NCBI RefSeq assembly: GCF_014137995.1
Contig: NZ_JACGWV010000001.1
Span: forward strand, 682,001-746,000
Direction of reading: 5' to 3'
Length of the DNA: 64,000 nucleotides
From: Promicromonospora sukumoe
Lineage (GTDB): Bacteria > Actinomycetota > Actinomycetes > Actinomycetales > Cellulomonadaceae
Below are positions 9,251-16,493 of this stretch, one piece after another. The stretch's first letter is position 1. Every line of letters begins with the position of its first letter. The position numbers and the translations under genes are program-made. The notes below the pieces were generated by a model. It was not told where the DNA came from. It was given only the letters and a program-made list of their open reading frames with translations, and searched no databases.

Positions 9251-9294
9251 CTGGGAGCAGAGGGTCGCTGGTTCAAATCCTGTCACCCCGACCA
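9251..9294 (+). other. tRNA-Pro 3' fragment, probable attachment site scar
   Basis: The sequence runs from an anticodon-loop-like CTGGGAG through a variable region and a T-arm (GGTTCAAATCC) to the acceptor strand CACCCCG, discriminator A and encoded CCA. This matches the 3' half of an actinobacterial tRNA-Pro; the matching 5' strand (CGGGGTG...) is absent upstream. The T stem has one T-T mismatch, consistent with a decaying copy. Integrases of the tyrosine family commonly recombine in the anticodon loop and leave exactly such a 3' half at one end of the element. It separates the RHS island from the ordinary genes to the right. Confidence 0.65.
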
Positions 9295-9358
9295 GCGCCC
9301 GCCAGCACCGATAGTCATCGGCGTTGGTGGGCTTCTTCATTTCAGGCGCCAGGCGTGC

Positions 9359-9511
9359 CTACCTGGGTGCCTGTGCAGATCCGGTTGTATCCGTGTCGCG
9401 CTTCCGAACGACCGGACCGTGGAAGCGCCGAGCATCGCGCAGGCCGGCGATCGACCCCGCGACCGTGAGCGCGACGAACACAATCGGGCCTACCCAGTCC
9501 CCGAACTCCAT
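9359..9511 (-). CDS. small single-pass membrane protein
   Basis: 50 residues from ATG (complement of 9509-9511) to TAG. A hydrophobic segment GPIVFVALTVAGSIAGL spans residues ~8-24, followed by a basic stretch (RDARRFHG, VRKRD) and a polar tail. This has the typical N-out, basic-inside layout of a small membrane protein. The ribosome site is weak. It is the first apparent gene to the right of the tRNA fragment. No family is recognised, so it may be spurious. Confidence 0.4.
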   Translation of the reverse strand: MEFGDWVGPIVFVALTVAGSIAGLRDARRFHGPVVRKRDTDTTGSAQAPR

Positions 9512-9567
9512 GGCCGGATGCTAATCGCTCAGGGATGGCCTTCGACAGGCATCCGGCGGCCCTAGGC

Positions 9568-10110
9568 TCAGTCGACGAAGACCCGTTCGAAGAGCCCGTC
9601 GGGAACACTGACCTGCGCGTCAACCCGCTCCACGGCGTCGACCCACGCACGCGGGAACTCGGGGAACCCGGTAGACGGCCCGGCACCGACCAGGCCTTCC
9701 AGCGCCAACGCGACGGGCGCGGTCACCTGCGGACGCACCGCGGCCCCGGCGCCGTCGAGCAGCTCGGTGAGCACCTGCCAGACGTCGTCCGGCAGCGTGC
9801 CACCGACCTGCTCGCACCACAGCCGGACCTGCTGCGACGGCTTGACGCCGACGACGATCAGGATGCCCAGGGACCCGGCGTCCTGGCCGAGCCGGCTCAG
9901 GAACTCGTTGCACGTCCAGGCCAGGGTCTGCGCGTAGGCGGCGATCTCGCCGGCGCCGCCCGGGAGCCGCGCACGCAGCTCGTCCTCGGGCTGGTAGAGC
10001 CGGAGGGAGCCCAGCCGGAAGACCGGGGCCGGGGCCGGGGCCTGGGCCTGGGCCTGAGCCGCGTCTGTGCCCTCGGGTGTACGCGGCGTACGTCGCCGGA
10101 AGAGTGCCAT
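9568..10110 (-). CDS. conserved-looking hypothetical protein
   Basis: 180 residues. The N-terminus is basic (MALFRRRTPR) and followed by an AQAQAQAPAPAP linker. The remainder looks globular, with alternating helices and strands and an Ala/Leu-rich helix (DVWQVLTELLDGAGA). No signal peptide, membrane helix or catalytic motif is seen. Codon bias is strongly GC3, as in confirmed genes around it. It starts ~30 bp downstream of the hydrolase gene's stop on the same strand, so it may be co-transcribed. I do not recognise the family. Confidence 0.65.
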   Translation of the reverse strand: MALFRRRTPRTPEGTDAAQAQAQAPAPAPVFRLGSLRLYQPEDELRARLPGGAGEIAAYAQTLAWTCNEFLSRLGQDAGSLGILIVVGVKPSQQVRLWCEQVGGTLPDDVWQVLTELLDGAGAAVRPQVTAPVALALEGLVGAGPSTGFPEFPRAWVDAVERVDAQVSVPDGLFERVFVD

Positions 10111-10140
10111 GGCGGGAGTGTGCCACCCCCGCCGGACCGC

Positions 10141-11055
10141 CTACAGGTGGTCTGTGTAGAACTTCGCGAGCCGGTCCACCGCGGCGTCCACGTACTCCGG
10201 CACGTCGTACATCTCGTAGTGGCCCGCGCCCTCGACCACCAGCAGGTCGACGGGGTTCGGCGCCATCTCCCACAGCCGCATGCCCGCCTCGTAGGAGTTG
10301 GTGTTGCCGCGGCGTCCGGCCAGGACGACCTGGAGGGGCTGGGTCATCAGCTCGTCGACCAGGTGGAACGCGTCGTAGCCCAGCAGCAGCGAGTCGCCCC
10401 GCGACAGCCTGCGGTTGGTCGAGTGCTCGTTGCGGCCTCGCTCGGTGCGGTAGTAGGTGATCGCCTGCGTCGTGTCGATGTCGGTCATGCCGGCCGCCGC
10501 GGCGTCCTCCAGGGTGTCGGGCAGCCAGTTGTCCCGGCCCAGCTCGCCGGTGCGGTTCTCCCGCGTGCGGGCCTCGGCCATGGCGTCGAGCGCCGTCGTC
10601 GGGCCGTCCGGCTGGAAGCCGCGGAAGGACGTGCCCATGTTGCCGGCGACCACCGTGCCGACCGCCTTGATGCGGTGGTCTGTCCGGGCCGTGTGCACCG
10701 CGTAGCCGCCGCCCGCGCAGATGCCGAGCACGCCGATGCGCCCCGGGTCGATGCCCGGCAGCGTCTCCAGCGTGTCGATCGCGTACGAGATGTCCTCGCC
10801 GCGACGGTACGGGTCCTCGAGGTCGCGGGGCTCGCCGCCGCTCTGCCCCTGGTGGGCGGGGTCGAACACGAGCGCCGCGATGCCCCGGGCGGCCAGGCGG
10901 GTGGCGTAGTTCGCGCCGATCTGCTCCTTGACGCTGCTGCCCGGCGTCGACAGCACGACGGCGCGCAGGGGAGTCTCGCCGTCCACGCCGTCCGGGAGGT
11001 GGAGGTCGGCCGCGAGCTCGATCGGCCCGCGGGGGATCGTGAGGTGCTGAAGCAT
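10141..11055 (-). CDS. alpha/beta hydrolase, YcjY/dienelactone hydrolase-like
   Basis: 304 residues with a full alpha/beta-hydrolase fold. The nucleophile elbow is GICAGGG (Cys113), a dienelactone-hydrolase-type Cys rather than Ser. The oxyanion region is STPGSSVKEQ (~36-45), and the catalytic His is probably His279 in GAGHYEMYD. The N-terminal PRGPIELAADLHLPDG strand is typical of YcjY-like proteins that act on esters or peptide-like small substrates. No signal peptide, so cytoplasmic. It is divergent from a MarR regulator, and the shared 109-bp region carries an inverted repeat, so it is the probable target of that regulator. The substrate is unknown. Confidence 0.85.
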   Translation of the reverse strand: MLQHLTIPRGPIELAADLHLPDGVDGETPLRAVVLSTPGSSVKEQIGANYATRLAARGIAALVFDPAHQGQSGGEPRDLEDPYRRGEDISYAIDTLETLPGIDPGRIGVLGICAGGGYAVHTARTDHRIKAVGTVVAGNMGTSFRGFQPDGPTTALDAMAEARTRENRTGELGRDNWLPDTLEDAAAAGMTDIDTTQAITYYRTERGRNEHSTNRRLSRGDSLLLGYDAFHLVDELMTQPLQVVLAGRRGNTNSYEAGMRLWEMAPNPVDLLVVEGAGHYEMYDVPEYVDAAVDRLAKFYTDHL

Positions 11056-11094
11056 GGTGAAGAACCTCTCGCGTCGGATTCGTTCCAGGGCTAG

Positions 11095-11133
11095 TGTAGT
11101 TCGGAGTGAGTGGTAGTACAGTATGGAACTACA
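11095..11133. promoter_or_regulatory. inverted-repeat operator between hydrolase and MarR gene
   Basis: TGTAGTTC (11095-11102) is repeated as its exact reverse complement GAACTACA (11126-11133). A further GTAGT half-site lies between them (near 11113). The repeat covers the region where both divergent promoters must lie, which is usual for MarR autoregulation. Confidence 0.6.
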
Positions 11134-11164
11134 TTCACCGTACCACCCCGATCAAGGAGGTCGC

Positions 11165-11641
11165 ATGACGGTCGACGCCGCACAGCTCTGGACGCTCAAC
11201 CACCGCCTGCTCACCGTCGTGCTCGACGAAGCCGGCGCCGAGCTCGAGGCGCTCGGGCTGGAGCCGAAGGAGTTCTTCGTGCTCGCCGAGGTGACCGCGT
11301 CGCCGTACCCGGCGCAGCTCGCCGCGGCCCTCGTCATCCCGAAGGCGAGCGTCACGGTCTACGTGCGCAACCTGGTCGCCAAGGGGTTCATGCGGCGCGA
11401 GATCGACGACGCCGACCTGCGGCGCCACCGGCTCGTGCTCACCGACGACGGCATCGCCGCGCGGGACCGCTCCTTCGCGGCGCTCGCGACGGCGTTCGAG
11501 CGCCGGCTCGCGCTCATCGGTCCCGGGGACCGTGCCGAGCTGGCCCGCATCCTGACGGCGCTGCTCGCGCCGGCCCCGCCCGCATCGAACCCAGCGGCGT
11601 CCGACCCGGAGAAGATGCCCGCCAAGGAGGTGGCCCGATGA
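11165..11641 (+). CDS. MarR family transcriptional regulator
   Basis: 158 residues. ATG 11165 is preferred over an in-frame ATG at 11123 because AAGGAGG lies 4 nt upstream, and the longer form would overlap the operator. The protein has the winged-helix layout of MarR: helix-turn-helix around PAQLAAALVIPKASVTVYVRNLVAKGF, then the wing motif RREIDDADLRRHRLVLTDDG. It probably represses itself and the divergent hydrolase through the inverted repeat. MarR ligands are usually small phenolic or oxidising compounds, but nothing here shows which. The downstream DUF2255 gene overlaps by 4 nt. Confidence 0.88.
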   Translation: MTVDAAQLWTLNHRLLTVVLDEAGAELEALGLEPKEFFVLAEVTASPYPAQLAAALVIPKASVTVYVRNLVAKGFMRREIDDADLRRHRLVLTDDGIAARDRSFAALATAFERRLALIGPGDRAELARILTALLAPAPPASNPAASDPEKMPAKEVAR

Positions 11642-12027
11642 GCGGCGACCAGCGGCCCACGAGGCCGTGGACCGACGCCGAGCTCGCCCTGCTCGACCGG
11701 ACGGAGCTGATCCGCGTCGCGGGGGCGCGCGACGACGGGACACTGCGGGCCTTCGCGCTCGTCGGGCACGTCCGGATCGGCCAGGACGAGCTGGTCCGCT
11801 CGATGAACGGGCCCGACGGCGCCTGGTACCGCGGCGCCGTCCGGACCGGTCGCGGCGAGATCGACGTCGCCGGGCAGCGCTTCGTCGTCGCCTTCCTGCC
11901 CGACGCCGGACGCGAGGCGGACGTCGACCAGGCGCTGCGCGACCGCTACGGCGACGACTCCGGCGTCCGCAGCATGACCCGGTCCCCGGCGCGCGACGCG
12001 ACGCTCCGGGTGGTCCCGCTCGCCTGA
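11638..12027 (+). CDS. DUF2255 family protein
   Basis: 129 residues, ATG overlapping the MarR stop (ATGA), hence co-translated. It begins with a WTDAELALLDRTELIRVAGARDDG segment and continues with a small beta-rich core (VGHVRIGQDELVRSMNG...WYRGA...GEIDVAGQRFVVAF). This pattern is typical of DUF2255 proteins, related to the nitroreductase/FMN-binding split-barrel-like group often encoded beside MarR regulators. No signal peptide. A biochemical role is not established. Confidence 0.75.
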   Translation: MSGDQRPTRPWTDAELALLDRTELIRVAGARDDGTLRAFALVGHVRIGQDELVRSMNGPDGAWYRGAVRTGRGEIDVAGQRFVVAFLPDAGREADVDQALRDRYGDDSGVRSMTRSPARDATLRVVPLA

Positions 12028-12059
12028 CCGGTGCGGCCGAGCACCAAGAGCAACCCCGC

Positions 12060-12818
12060 TCACTGCCGGTGCATCACGAACCCCGCGTGGTGCAGCGTGC
12101 CGTCCAGCAGCTCGCCGAACGCCCAGAACCCGGAGTCGTCCAGGTAGGTGATCCGCCCCTCGCGCACCCAGAACCGGCCGGTGTACGCGTTCGCGCGGCC
12201 GTTCCGCGTCTCCGCGTACCGCCCGTCGGCGCCGAGGTGCTGCTCCAGCCCGCGGCTCGGGTCCTCCCAGGTGCCGACCCAGGTCTCGCGGGCGGCGGCA
12301 TCGGCCAGGTCCGCGCCCGCGGGGCGCGTCGGCTCGCCGTCCAGCGCCTCCGCGTGGCCGGACACGTAGGCGGCGGCCAGGTCCGCGGGGTCGACGACGA
12401 GCATGCCGCGCACCTGGGACTCGCTGACGGGCCGGCGCACCAGCGCGAACGTCGCGGCGTTGCCGGGCACCAGGTCGTAGGTGTCGCGCTCGGACGCGGG
12501 GCGCTGGGCCACGGCGCTGTCCACCAGGAGGGGCACCGCGTACATGCCCTCGGCGGGGACGGCGGTGGCCTCGTCGTCCGGTGACCCGGCCGCGAGGACG
12601 CCGTCCGCGACGTGCAGGTCACGCCGGACGGGTGTGCCCGGGGTCTCCAGCACGGTCGCTCCGGTGATCACGAGCTGCTCTTTGGGGTGCGCGGTCATGG
12701 GGCCGTCCTCTCGGTCGGTCGGGTCCGGCGTCGGCCCCGGGGTGCCGCCGCACGCCGCCAGAAGGGCGGCGAGCGCGACGCCCACCGCGATCAGCGCGGC
12801 GCCGGAGGGGGTGGTCAT
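12060..12818 (-). CDS. lipoprotein with Atu4866-type domain
   Basis: 252 residues from ATG (complement of 12816-12818). The signal peptide ends in a lipobox (LLAACGG), so it is probably a membrane-anchored lipoprotein. The middle part contains a short amidohydrolase-like N-terminal beta region (LVITGATVLE...RRDLHVADGVL). The C-terminal ~70 residues match the Atu4866 domain: WVGTWED, DGRYAETRNGRANAYTGRFWV, ITYLDDSGFWAFGE. Longer starts upstream lack a signal peptide and run into the hairpin at 12862-12892. It is convergent with the DUF2255 gene. The function of this domain is unknown. Confidence 0.8.
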   Translation of the reverse strand: MTTPSGAALIAVGVALAALLAACGGTPGPTPDPTDREDGPMTAHPKEQLVITGATVLETPGTPVRRDLHVADGVLAAGSPDDEATAVPAEGMYAVPLLVDSAVAQRPASERDTYDLVPGNAATFALVRRPVSESQVRGMLVVDPADLAAAYVSGHAEALDGEPTRPAGADLADAAARETWVGTWEDPSRGLEQHLGADGRYAETRNGRANAYTGRFWVREGRITYLDDSGFWAFGELLDGTLHHAGFVMHRQ

Positions 12819-12861
12819 GGAGACCACCCTCGCCGTCCGGCGCTCCCCGAGGAAGGCCGTG

Positions 12862-12892
12862 CCGTGCCTGGGTGCGGCGCACCCAGGCACGG
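12862..12892 (-). terminator. strong hairpin downstream of the MarR-2 gene
   Basis: A 14-bp perfect stem (12862-12875 with 12879-12892) and a 3-nt loop, placed 23 bp after the stop of the minus-strand MarR gene and before the lipoprotein start. No U-tract is obvious, as is common in actinomycetes. Confidence 0.6.
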
Positions 12893-12915
12893 GACCGGCC
12901 CCATGCCGGCCGGGC

Positions 12916-13482
12916 CTACACCCCCGCCGGACCGATCGACGGCTGCTCGGTGCTCGTGAGGTCACCGAGGAAGCGCATGACCACCTCGCGCTCCGCGGGG
13001 CTCAGGCGGGCGGCGGCCTCGAACCGGTGGGCGTGGTCGCGACCGACGCTCTTCATCGCGATCTCGCGCGTCTCCTCGGTGACCTCGACCGCCAGGCTGC
13101 GCCGGTCGGAGGGATGGGGGAGCCGGCGGATGTGGCCGGCGTCCGCCAGTCGGTCGAGCATCTTCGTGGTCGACGCCGACGTGATGCCCAGGTGCGCTGC
13201 GATGGCCCCCGGTGTCGCGGTCTCGCCCCGGTGCTGCTTCGCGATGACGAACCGCAGGGTGCGCATGTCGGTCTCGCCGAGCTTCATGTAGCGTCGCGAC
13301 GCCTCGCTCATCCGGCGCTCCGCCTCGCGCCAGTCGCGCAGTCCCTGCAGCACGCGGACCACCTGGTCGACGTCCTGGTCGTCCATGCCGGCGCGTTGCA
13401 CGATCTCCTGCCGCGGGTCCAGCAGGCGGGGATCCAGCATGGACGGACCGGTCGATCCTGTCGGCTCGGGTTCCGGAACCAC
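12916..13482 (-). CDS. MarR family transcriptional regulator
   Basis: 188 residues from GTG 13482, chosen because AAAGGGGA lies 6 nt upstream; a GTG at 13515 would add 11 residues. Winged-helix core: MRTLRFVIAKQHRGETATPGAIAAHLGITSASTTKMLDRLADAGHI, then the wing HPSDRRSLAVEVTEE. Helices at both ends would form the dimer interface. It is transcribed away from the Asp23 operon, from which it is separated by 193 bp; regulation of that operon is possible but no matching palindrome was seen. Related to MarR proteins that act on general stress or envelope genes, by fold only. Confidence 0.85.
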   Translation of the reverse strand: MVPEPEPTGSTGPSMLDPRLLDPRQEIVQRAGMDDQDVDQVVRVLQGLRDWREAERRMSEASRRYMKLGETDMRTLRFVIAKQHRGETATPGAIAAHLGITSASTTKMLDRLADAGHIRRLPHPSDRRSLAVEVTEETREIAMKSVGRDHAHRFEAAARLSPAEREVVMRFLGDLTSTEQPSIGPAGV

Positions 13483-13675
13483 GGGCGATCCCCTTTCAGA
13501 TATTGCTTCCTGCACTTGAAGATAGCCAGGCTAGGAATATTCTGCCACGAGGTCGCGCGAGAGACGTCCCGCCACGAGTTTGTGACGTTTCCCCGGGCGG
13601 CCTCGTCCTAGGGATGTCGCTGATAGTGGCGGCCCGCATCCAAGGTGCGGCGTACGCAGAGAGAAGGAGTTCATC

Positions 13676-14122
13676 GTGGCGAACGTGACGGGCGGGGCTC
13701 AGCCGAAGGCCCAGACGGATGTGGTGGACGTGAACCGGCTCGACGGCAGGACGACGATCGAGGACCCGGTCGTCGCCAAGATCGCGGGTATCGCCGCTCG
13801 CGAGGTGGACGGTGTCTACGCGCTCGGCGGAGGTGCCGCGCGCGTCGTCGGCACCATCCGGGACGCGCTGAACTCCACGGACCTGACCCAGGGGGTCAGC
13901 GTCGAGGTCGGCGAGAAGCAGGTCGCCGTCGACGTGACGATCGTCGCGGAGTACCCGGCGGCCCTGCAGACGGTCGCGGGCAACGTGCGCACGGCCATCT
14001 ACCAGGCGATGCGCGACCTGGTCGGCATGGACGTCGCCGAGGTCAACGTCACCGTCAACGACGTGCACCTGCCCTCGGACGACACCCAAGAGGCCGAACC
14101 GCAGGCGAGGCGGGTCCAGTGA
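13676..14122 (+). CDS. Asp23/Gls24 family envelope stress response protein
   Basis: 148 residues, GTG start with AGAAGGAG upstream. The Asp23 domain covers residues ~25-130: TTIEDPVVAKIAGIAAREVDGVYALG, then VSVEVGEKQVAVDVTIVAEY and a helix ending VAEVNVTVNDVHLP. Asp23 proteins gather at the cell membrane through the AmaP anchor (shown in Staphylococcus aureus) and respond to envelope stress. This is the first gene of an eight-gene operon whose members each overlap the next by 4 nt. The terminal EAEPQARRVQ tail is polar. Confidence 0.9.
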   Translation: MANVTGGAQPKAQTDVVDVNRLDGRTTIEDPVVAKIAGIAAREVDGVYALGGGAARVVGTIRDALNSTDLTQGVSVEVGEKQVAVDVTIVAEYPAALQTVAGNVRTAIYQAMRDLVGMDVAEVNVTVNDVHLPSDDTQEAEPQARRVQ

Positions 14123-14310
14123 GTGCGACGGTCGTCGGAGCGGCTGCCGCCACCGTGCTCGCTCTGACCTGGATCACCACGGGGTTCTGGGCGTTCGTGT
14201 TCGTGGGGGTGGCGATGCTCGTCGGTGCCGTGGCCGGCCGGGTGGCCGACGGCCGTCTGGACCTCCGGGCGCTCGCGGACGCCTTCCGGGGCGGGCGTTC
14301 GTCGTCATGA
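14119..14310 (+). CDS. small membrane protein of the Asp23 operon (DUF2273-like)
   Basis: 63 residues from GTG 14119, overlapping the Asp23 stop (GTGA). Two closely spaced hydrophobic segments (ATVVGAAAATVLALTWITTG and AFVFVGVAMLVGAVAG) form a hairpin, followed by a basic C-terminus (GRLDLRALADAFRGGR). Small DUF2273 proteins of this form accompany Asp23 and AmaP in Gram-positive bacteria and probably help anchor the complex. Confidence 0.8.
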   Translation: MSATVVGAAAATVLALTWITTGFWAFVFVGVAMLVGAVAGRVADGRLDLRALADAFRGGRSSS

Positions 14311-14645
14311 CGGCCGTCGAACCCGTCGGCGGTGCCGTGCCCGGCACCCTGCGGATCTCCGCGCGCGCCGTCGAGAAGCTCGCCGCCTGCCTGGCCCACG
14401 AGGCGGCGTACGTGCCGCTGGGCCAGGTGTCGGTACGTCTGGCGGACGCCGGGGGCGCGCTCACGGTCGCGGTGACGCTGCCCGTCACCGTCGGCGGCGG
14501 GGTGACCGGGTCGATCGAGGAGCGCAGCTCGGCGCTGCGCCGGCACGTGATCACGGGGATGCGCGACCTGGGCGGCCGGACGGTCGGCAGCGTCGACGTG
14601 CGGTACGCGGGTGTGCGCCGGATCAGCGGACGGAGGGTGCGGTGA
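14307..14645 (+). CDS. Asp23/Gls24 family protein, second copy
   Basis: 112 residues from ATG 14307 (ATGA overlap with the preceding gene). Short Asp23-like domain: GTLRISARAVEKLAACLAHEAAYV, VSVRLADAGGALTVAVTLPV, then a helix ending GSVDVRYAGV. It lacks the acidic and polar extensions of the first copy. Likely a partner in a mixed Asp23 layer. Confidence 0.8.
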   Translation: MTAVEPVGGAVPGTLRISARAVEKLAACLAHEAAYVPLGQVSVRLADAGGALTVAVTLPVTVGGGVTGSIEERSSALRRHVITGMRDLGGRTVGSVDVRYAGVRRISGRRVR

Positions 14646-15220
14646 ACAGCGCATCGAAGAGGGAGCAGTCGGTGTACCGGCGGGTCGTCCGCCGGGAGAC
14701 GCACTCGGCGCGCACCACCGCCGCGGCGGTCCTGGCGACGGTCCTGGTGGTGCTGCTGGTCGCCGCGCTCGCGCTGGGCGTGTGGTGGCTCGTCGCCCCC
14801 GGGGCGCGAGGCGAGCTGGCGGACCGGCTCTCCCAGGTCACGTCCCGGGCGGACGACGGCGGCACCCTCGTCGCGGTCGGCGTCCTGGCGCTCCTGGTGG
14901 GTCTCGCGCTGGTGCTCGCCGCCGTGCTGCCGGGGCGCCTGCGCCGCCGGGCACGCCGGACGGACCGGGTGGCGCTGGTCGTGGACGACGGCGTGCTCGC
15001 CGACGCCGTGGTCGCCGCCGTCGCCGTCCGCTGCGGGCTGGACCGACGCCAGATCTCGGCCAGCGTCGGCCGGCGCCGGACCACCGTGCGGCTCACGCCG
15101 ACCAGCGGGGTCCCCGTCGACCGCCAGGCGGCAGCGGACACCGCGGCCGCCGTGCTCGACCGGGTCGGCTTCCCCGCCCCGCAGCGCCTGCTCGTCGCGG
15201 ACCAGGGGGTCATCTCGTGA
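14642..15220 (+). CDS. DUF6286-like membrane protein of the Asp23 operon
   Basis: 192 residues from GTG 14642 (GTGA overlap). Basic N-terminus, first membrane helix TTAAAVLATVLVVLLVAALALGVWWLV (~27-54), an extracytoplasmic or loop part, then a second helix GTLVAVGVLALLVGLALVLAAVLPG (~77-101). The cytoplasmic C-terminal domain is an alpha/beta unit (VALVVDDGVLADAVVAAVAV...TTVRLTPTSG). This matches the two-helix membrane proteins seen in actinobacterial Asp23 clusters. Function unknown. Confidence 0.75.
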   Translation: MNSASKREQSVYRRVVRRETHSARTTAAAVLATVLVVLLVAALALGVWWLVAPGARGELADRLSQVTSRADDGGTLVAVGVLALLVGLALVLAAVLPGRLRRRARRTDRVALVVDDGVLADAVVAAVAVRCGLDRRQISASVGRRRTTVRLTPTSGVPVDRQAAADTAAAVLDRVGFPAPQRLLVADQGVIS

Positions 15221-15819
15221 GCTCGTCCAGCAGGTGGCTGAACCGTGCCCTGCTCCTGCTCTGCGGGCTCCTGCTGCTCGCCGGCGGAGCAGCGGTGATC
15301 CTCGACGAGGTGCGCCCCCGGGGGTGGTGGGTCCCGGCCGAGCGCGCCCAGCCGGCGCTCGAGCGGTCGCGGACGTGGGCAGCGGGGTTGCCCGACGTCG
15401 GCGGCGTGCCCGGGGTGCAGGCCGCCGCACTGGCCGCCGCGGTCGTGCTGATCGTCCTGCTGATCGTGTTCCTCGCGACGCGTGCCCGCGGCAGGACGCC
15501 GACCGTCGTGAGCCTCCGGGCGGACGACGGGCGGACGACCGTCGACCAGGGCGTCGCCCGCGCGCTGCTCGCCGGGCCGCTCACCGAGCGGGGCGACGTG
15601 CTCTCGGCGCGGACCAGCGTCTACCAGGTGCGGGGCGCCCCGGCGATCTGTCTCGCCGTGATCGTCCGGAGCGGCGCCGACCTGGCGCAGGTGCTCGCGG
15701 CGGCGGAGCGAGCGGTGGAGGAGTGGGACTCGCTCGCCGGGGTGCGGGTGCCCGTGCTGGTGCACCTGGCCGACCGGCGCTGGCGGGACAGCCCGCGCAC
15801 CAGGACCAGGGTCCGGTGA
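15217..15819 (+). CDS. amaP: AmaP-like alkaline shock membrane anchor protein
   Basis: 200 residues from GTG 15217 (GTGA overlap). Two membrane helices: LNRALLLLCGLLLLAGGAAVIL (~9-30) and AALAAAVVLIVLLIVFLATRA (~72-92). The C-terminal cytoplasmic domain, rich in charged beta/alpha elements (TPTVVSLRADDGRTTVDQGVARALL), is the part that anchors Asp23 in the AmaP family. The gene order fits: Asp23, DUF2273, Asp23, DUF6286, AmaP. The symbol is given by analogy. Confidence 0.7.
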   Translation: MSSSSRWLNRALLLLCGLLLLAGGAAVILDEVRPRGWWVPAERAQPALERSRTWAAGLPDVGGVPGVQAAALAAAVVLIVLLIVFLATRARGRTPTVVSLRADDGRTTVDQGVARALLAGPLTERGDVLSARTSVYQVRGAPAICLAVIVRSGADLAQVLAAAERAVEEWDSLAGVRVPVLVHLADRRWRDSPRTRTRVR

Positions 15820-16493
15820 CGGCCGGACGCCGCCCGCAGGCGGGAACGACCCGCCGAGGTGAGGATGGGATCCCGGCCGGTGACCGACCCGGCTGGTCGC
15901 GGAGGGAGCGAGAACTGAACGGCGACCCCGCGGGAACCGGTGCCACCTCCCCGCTCGACCATGCGGACGACCGCATCGTCGCCGGCCGTGCCGCCGACGG
16001 CGACGTCGCGGCCTTCGCGGTCGTCGTGCGCCGGTACACGCCCATGATGCGGGCCACGACCCGCCGCATGCTCAACGGGAGCGCGGAGGTGGACGACGTC
16101 GTGCAGGAGGCCTTCGTGACCGCCTGGCAGCGGCTGCCCGAGCTGGACGACCCCGGCAAGGTGCGGAGCTGGCTGATGCGGATCGTCAGCCGCAAGGCGC
16201 TGGACCGCCTCCGGGCGAACCGCCCCCAGGTGAGCGTCGACGACATCGCGGCACCGGCGCCCGCCCGTGAGTCGCCGCAGCGGGTGGTGGAGGGCCGGGC
16301 CGGGGTCGAGGCCCTGGCCGCGGCCCTCGGTACGCTCGCAGACGCAGAGCGTGAGTGCTGGGTGCTGCGCGAGGTGGGCGGACTCTCCTACGACGAGATC
16401 GGCGAGGCGATGAACACTCCGGTGACGACGGTCAGGGGCCTGCTGGCTCGCGCGCGCAAGCACATCATCGTGCGGATGGAGGGGTGGAGATGA
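15816..16493 (+). CDS. ECF-type RNA polymerase sigma factor
   Basis: 225 residues if translation starts at GTG 15816 (GTGA overlap with AmaP). The first ~50 residues are poorly ordered, so a later start cannot be excluded, although no other good start is present. Region 2 is visible as FAVVVRRYTPMMRATTRRML...VDDVVQEAFVTAWQRL with KVRSWLMRIVSRKALDRLR. Region 4 is LADAERECWVLREVGGLSYDEIGEAMNTPVTTVRGLLARARKHI. Located inside the Asp23 operon, it probably drives this operon or an envelope stress regulon. There is no classical anti-sigma gene next to it; the next gene overlaps by 4 nt and may play that part. Confidence 0.88.
   Translation: MTAGRRPQAGTTRRGEDGIPAGDRPGWSRRERELNGDPAGTGATSPLDHADDRIVAGRAADGDVAAFAVVVRRYTPMMRATTRRMLNGSAEVDDVVQEAFVTAWQRLPELDDPGKVRSWLMRIVSRKALDRLRANRPQVSVDDIAAPAPARESPQRVVEGRAGVEALAAALGTLADAERECWVLREVGGLSYDEIGEAMNTPVTTVRGLLARARKHIIVRMEGWR

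Larger units (their letters stand above)
8665..9358. other. non-coding island edge
   Basis: About 690 bp, less GC-rich than the chromosome. I see no gene with family motifs or a credible start. It holds two short perfect inverted repeats (9070-9127) and a tRNA-Pro 3' fragment (9251-9294). No integrase is present in the window; if the island has one it lies to the left of base 1. Confidence 0.5.

Noticed and set aside
9137..9340. Minus-strand protein containing GVTGFEPATLCSQ
   Set aside because: It is the antisense reading of the tRNA-Pro fragment; such peptides are a well-known annotation artefact.
9535..11094. 519-residue plus-strand frame across the hypothetical and hydrolase genes
   Set aside because: It is opposite two genes with normal codon bias, and its composition is typical of antisense GC-rich DNA.
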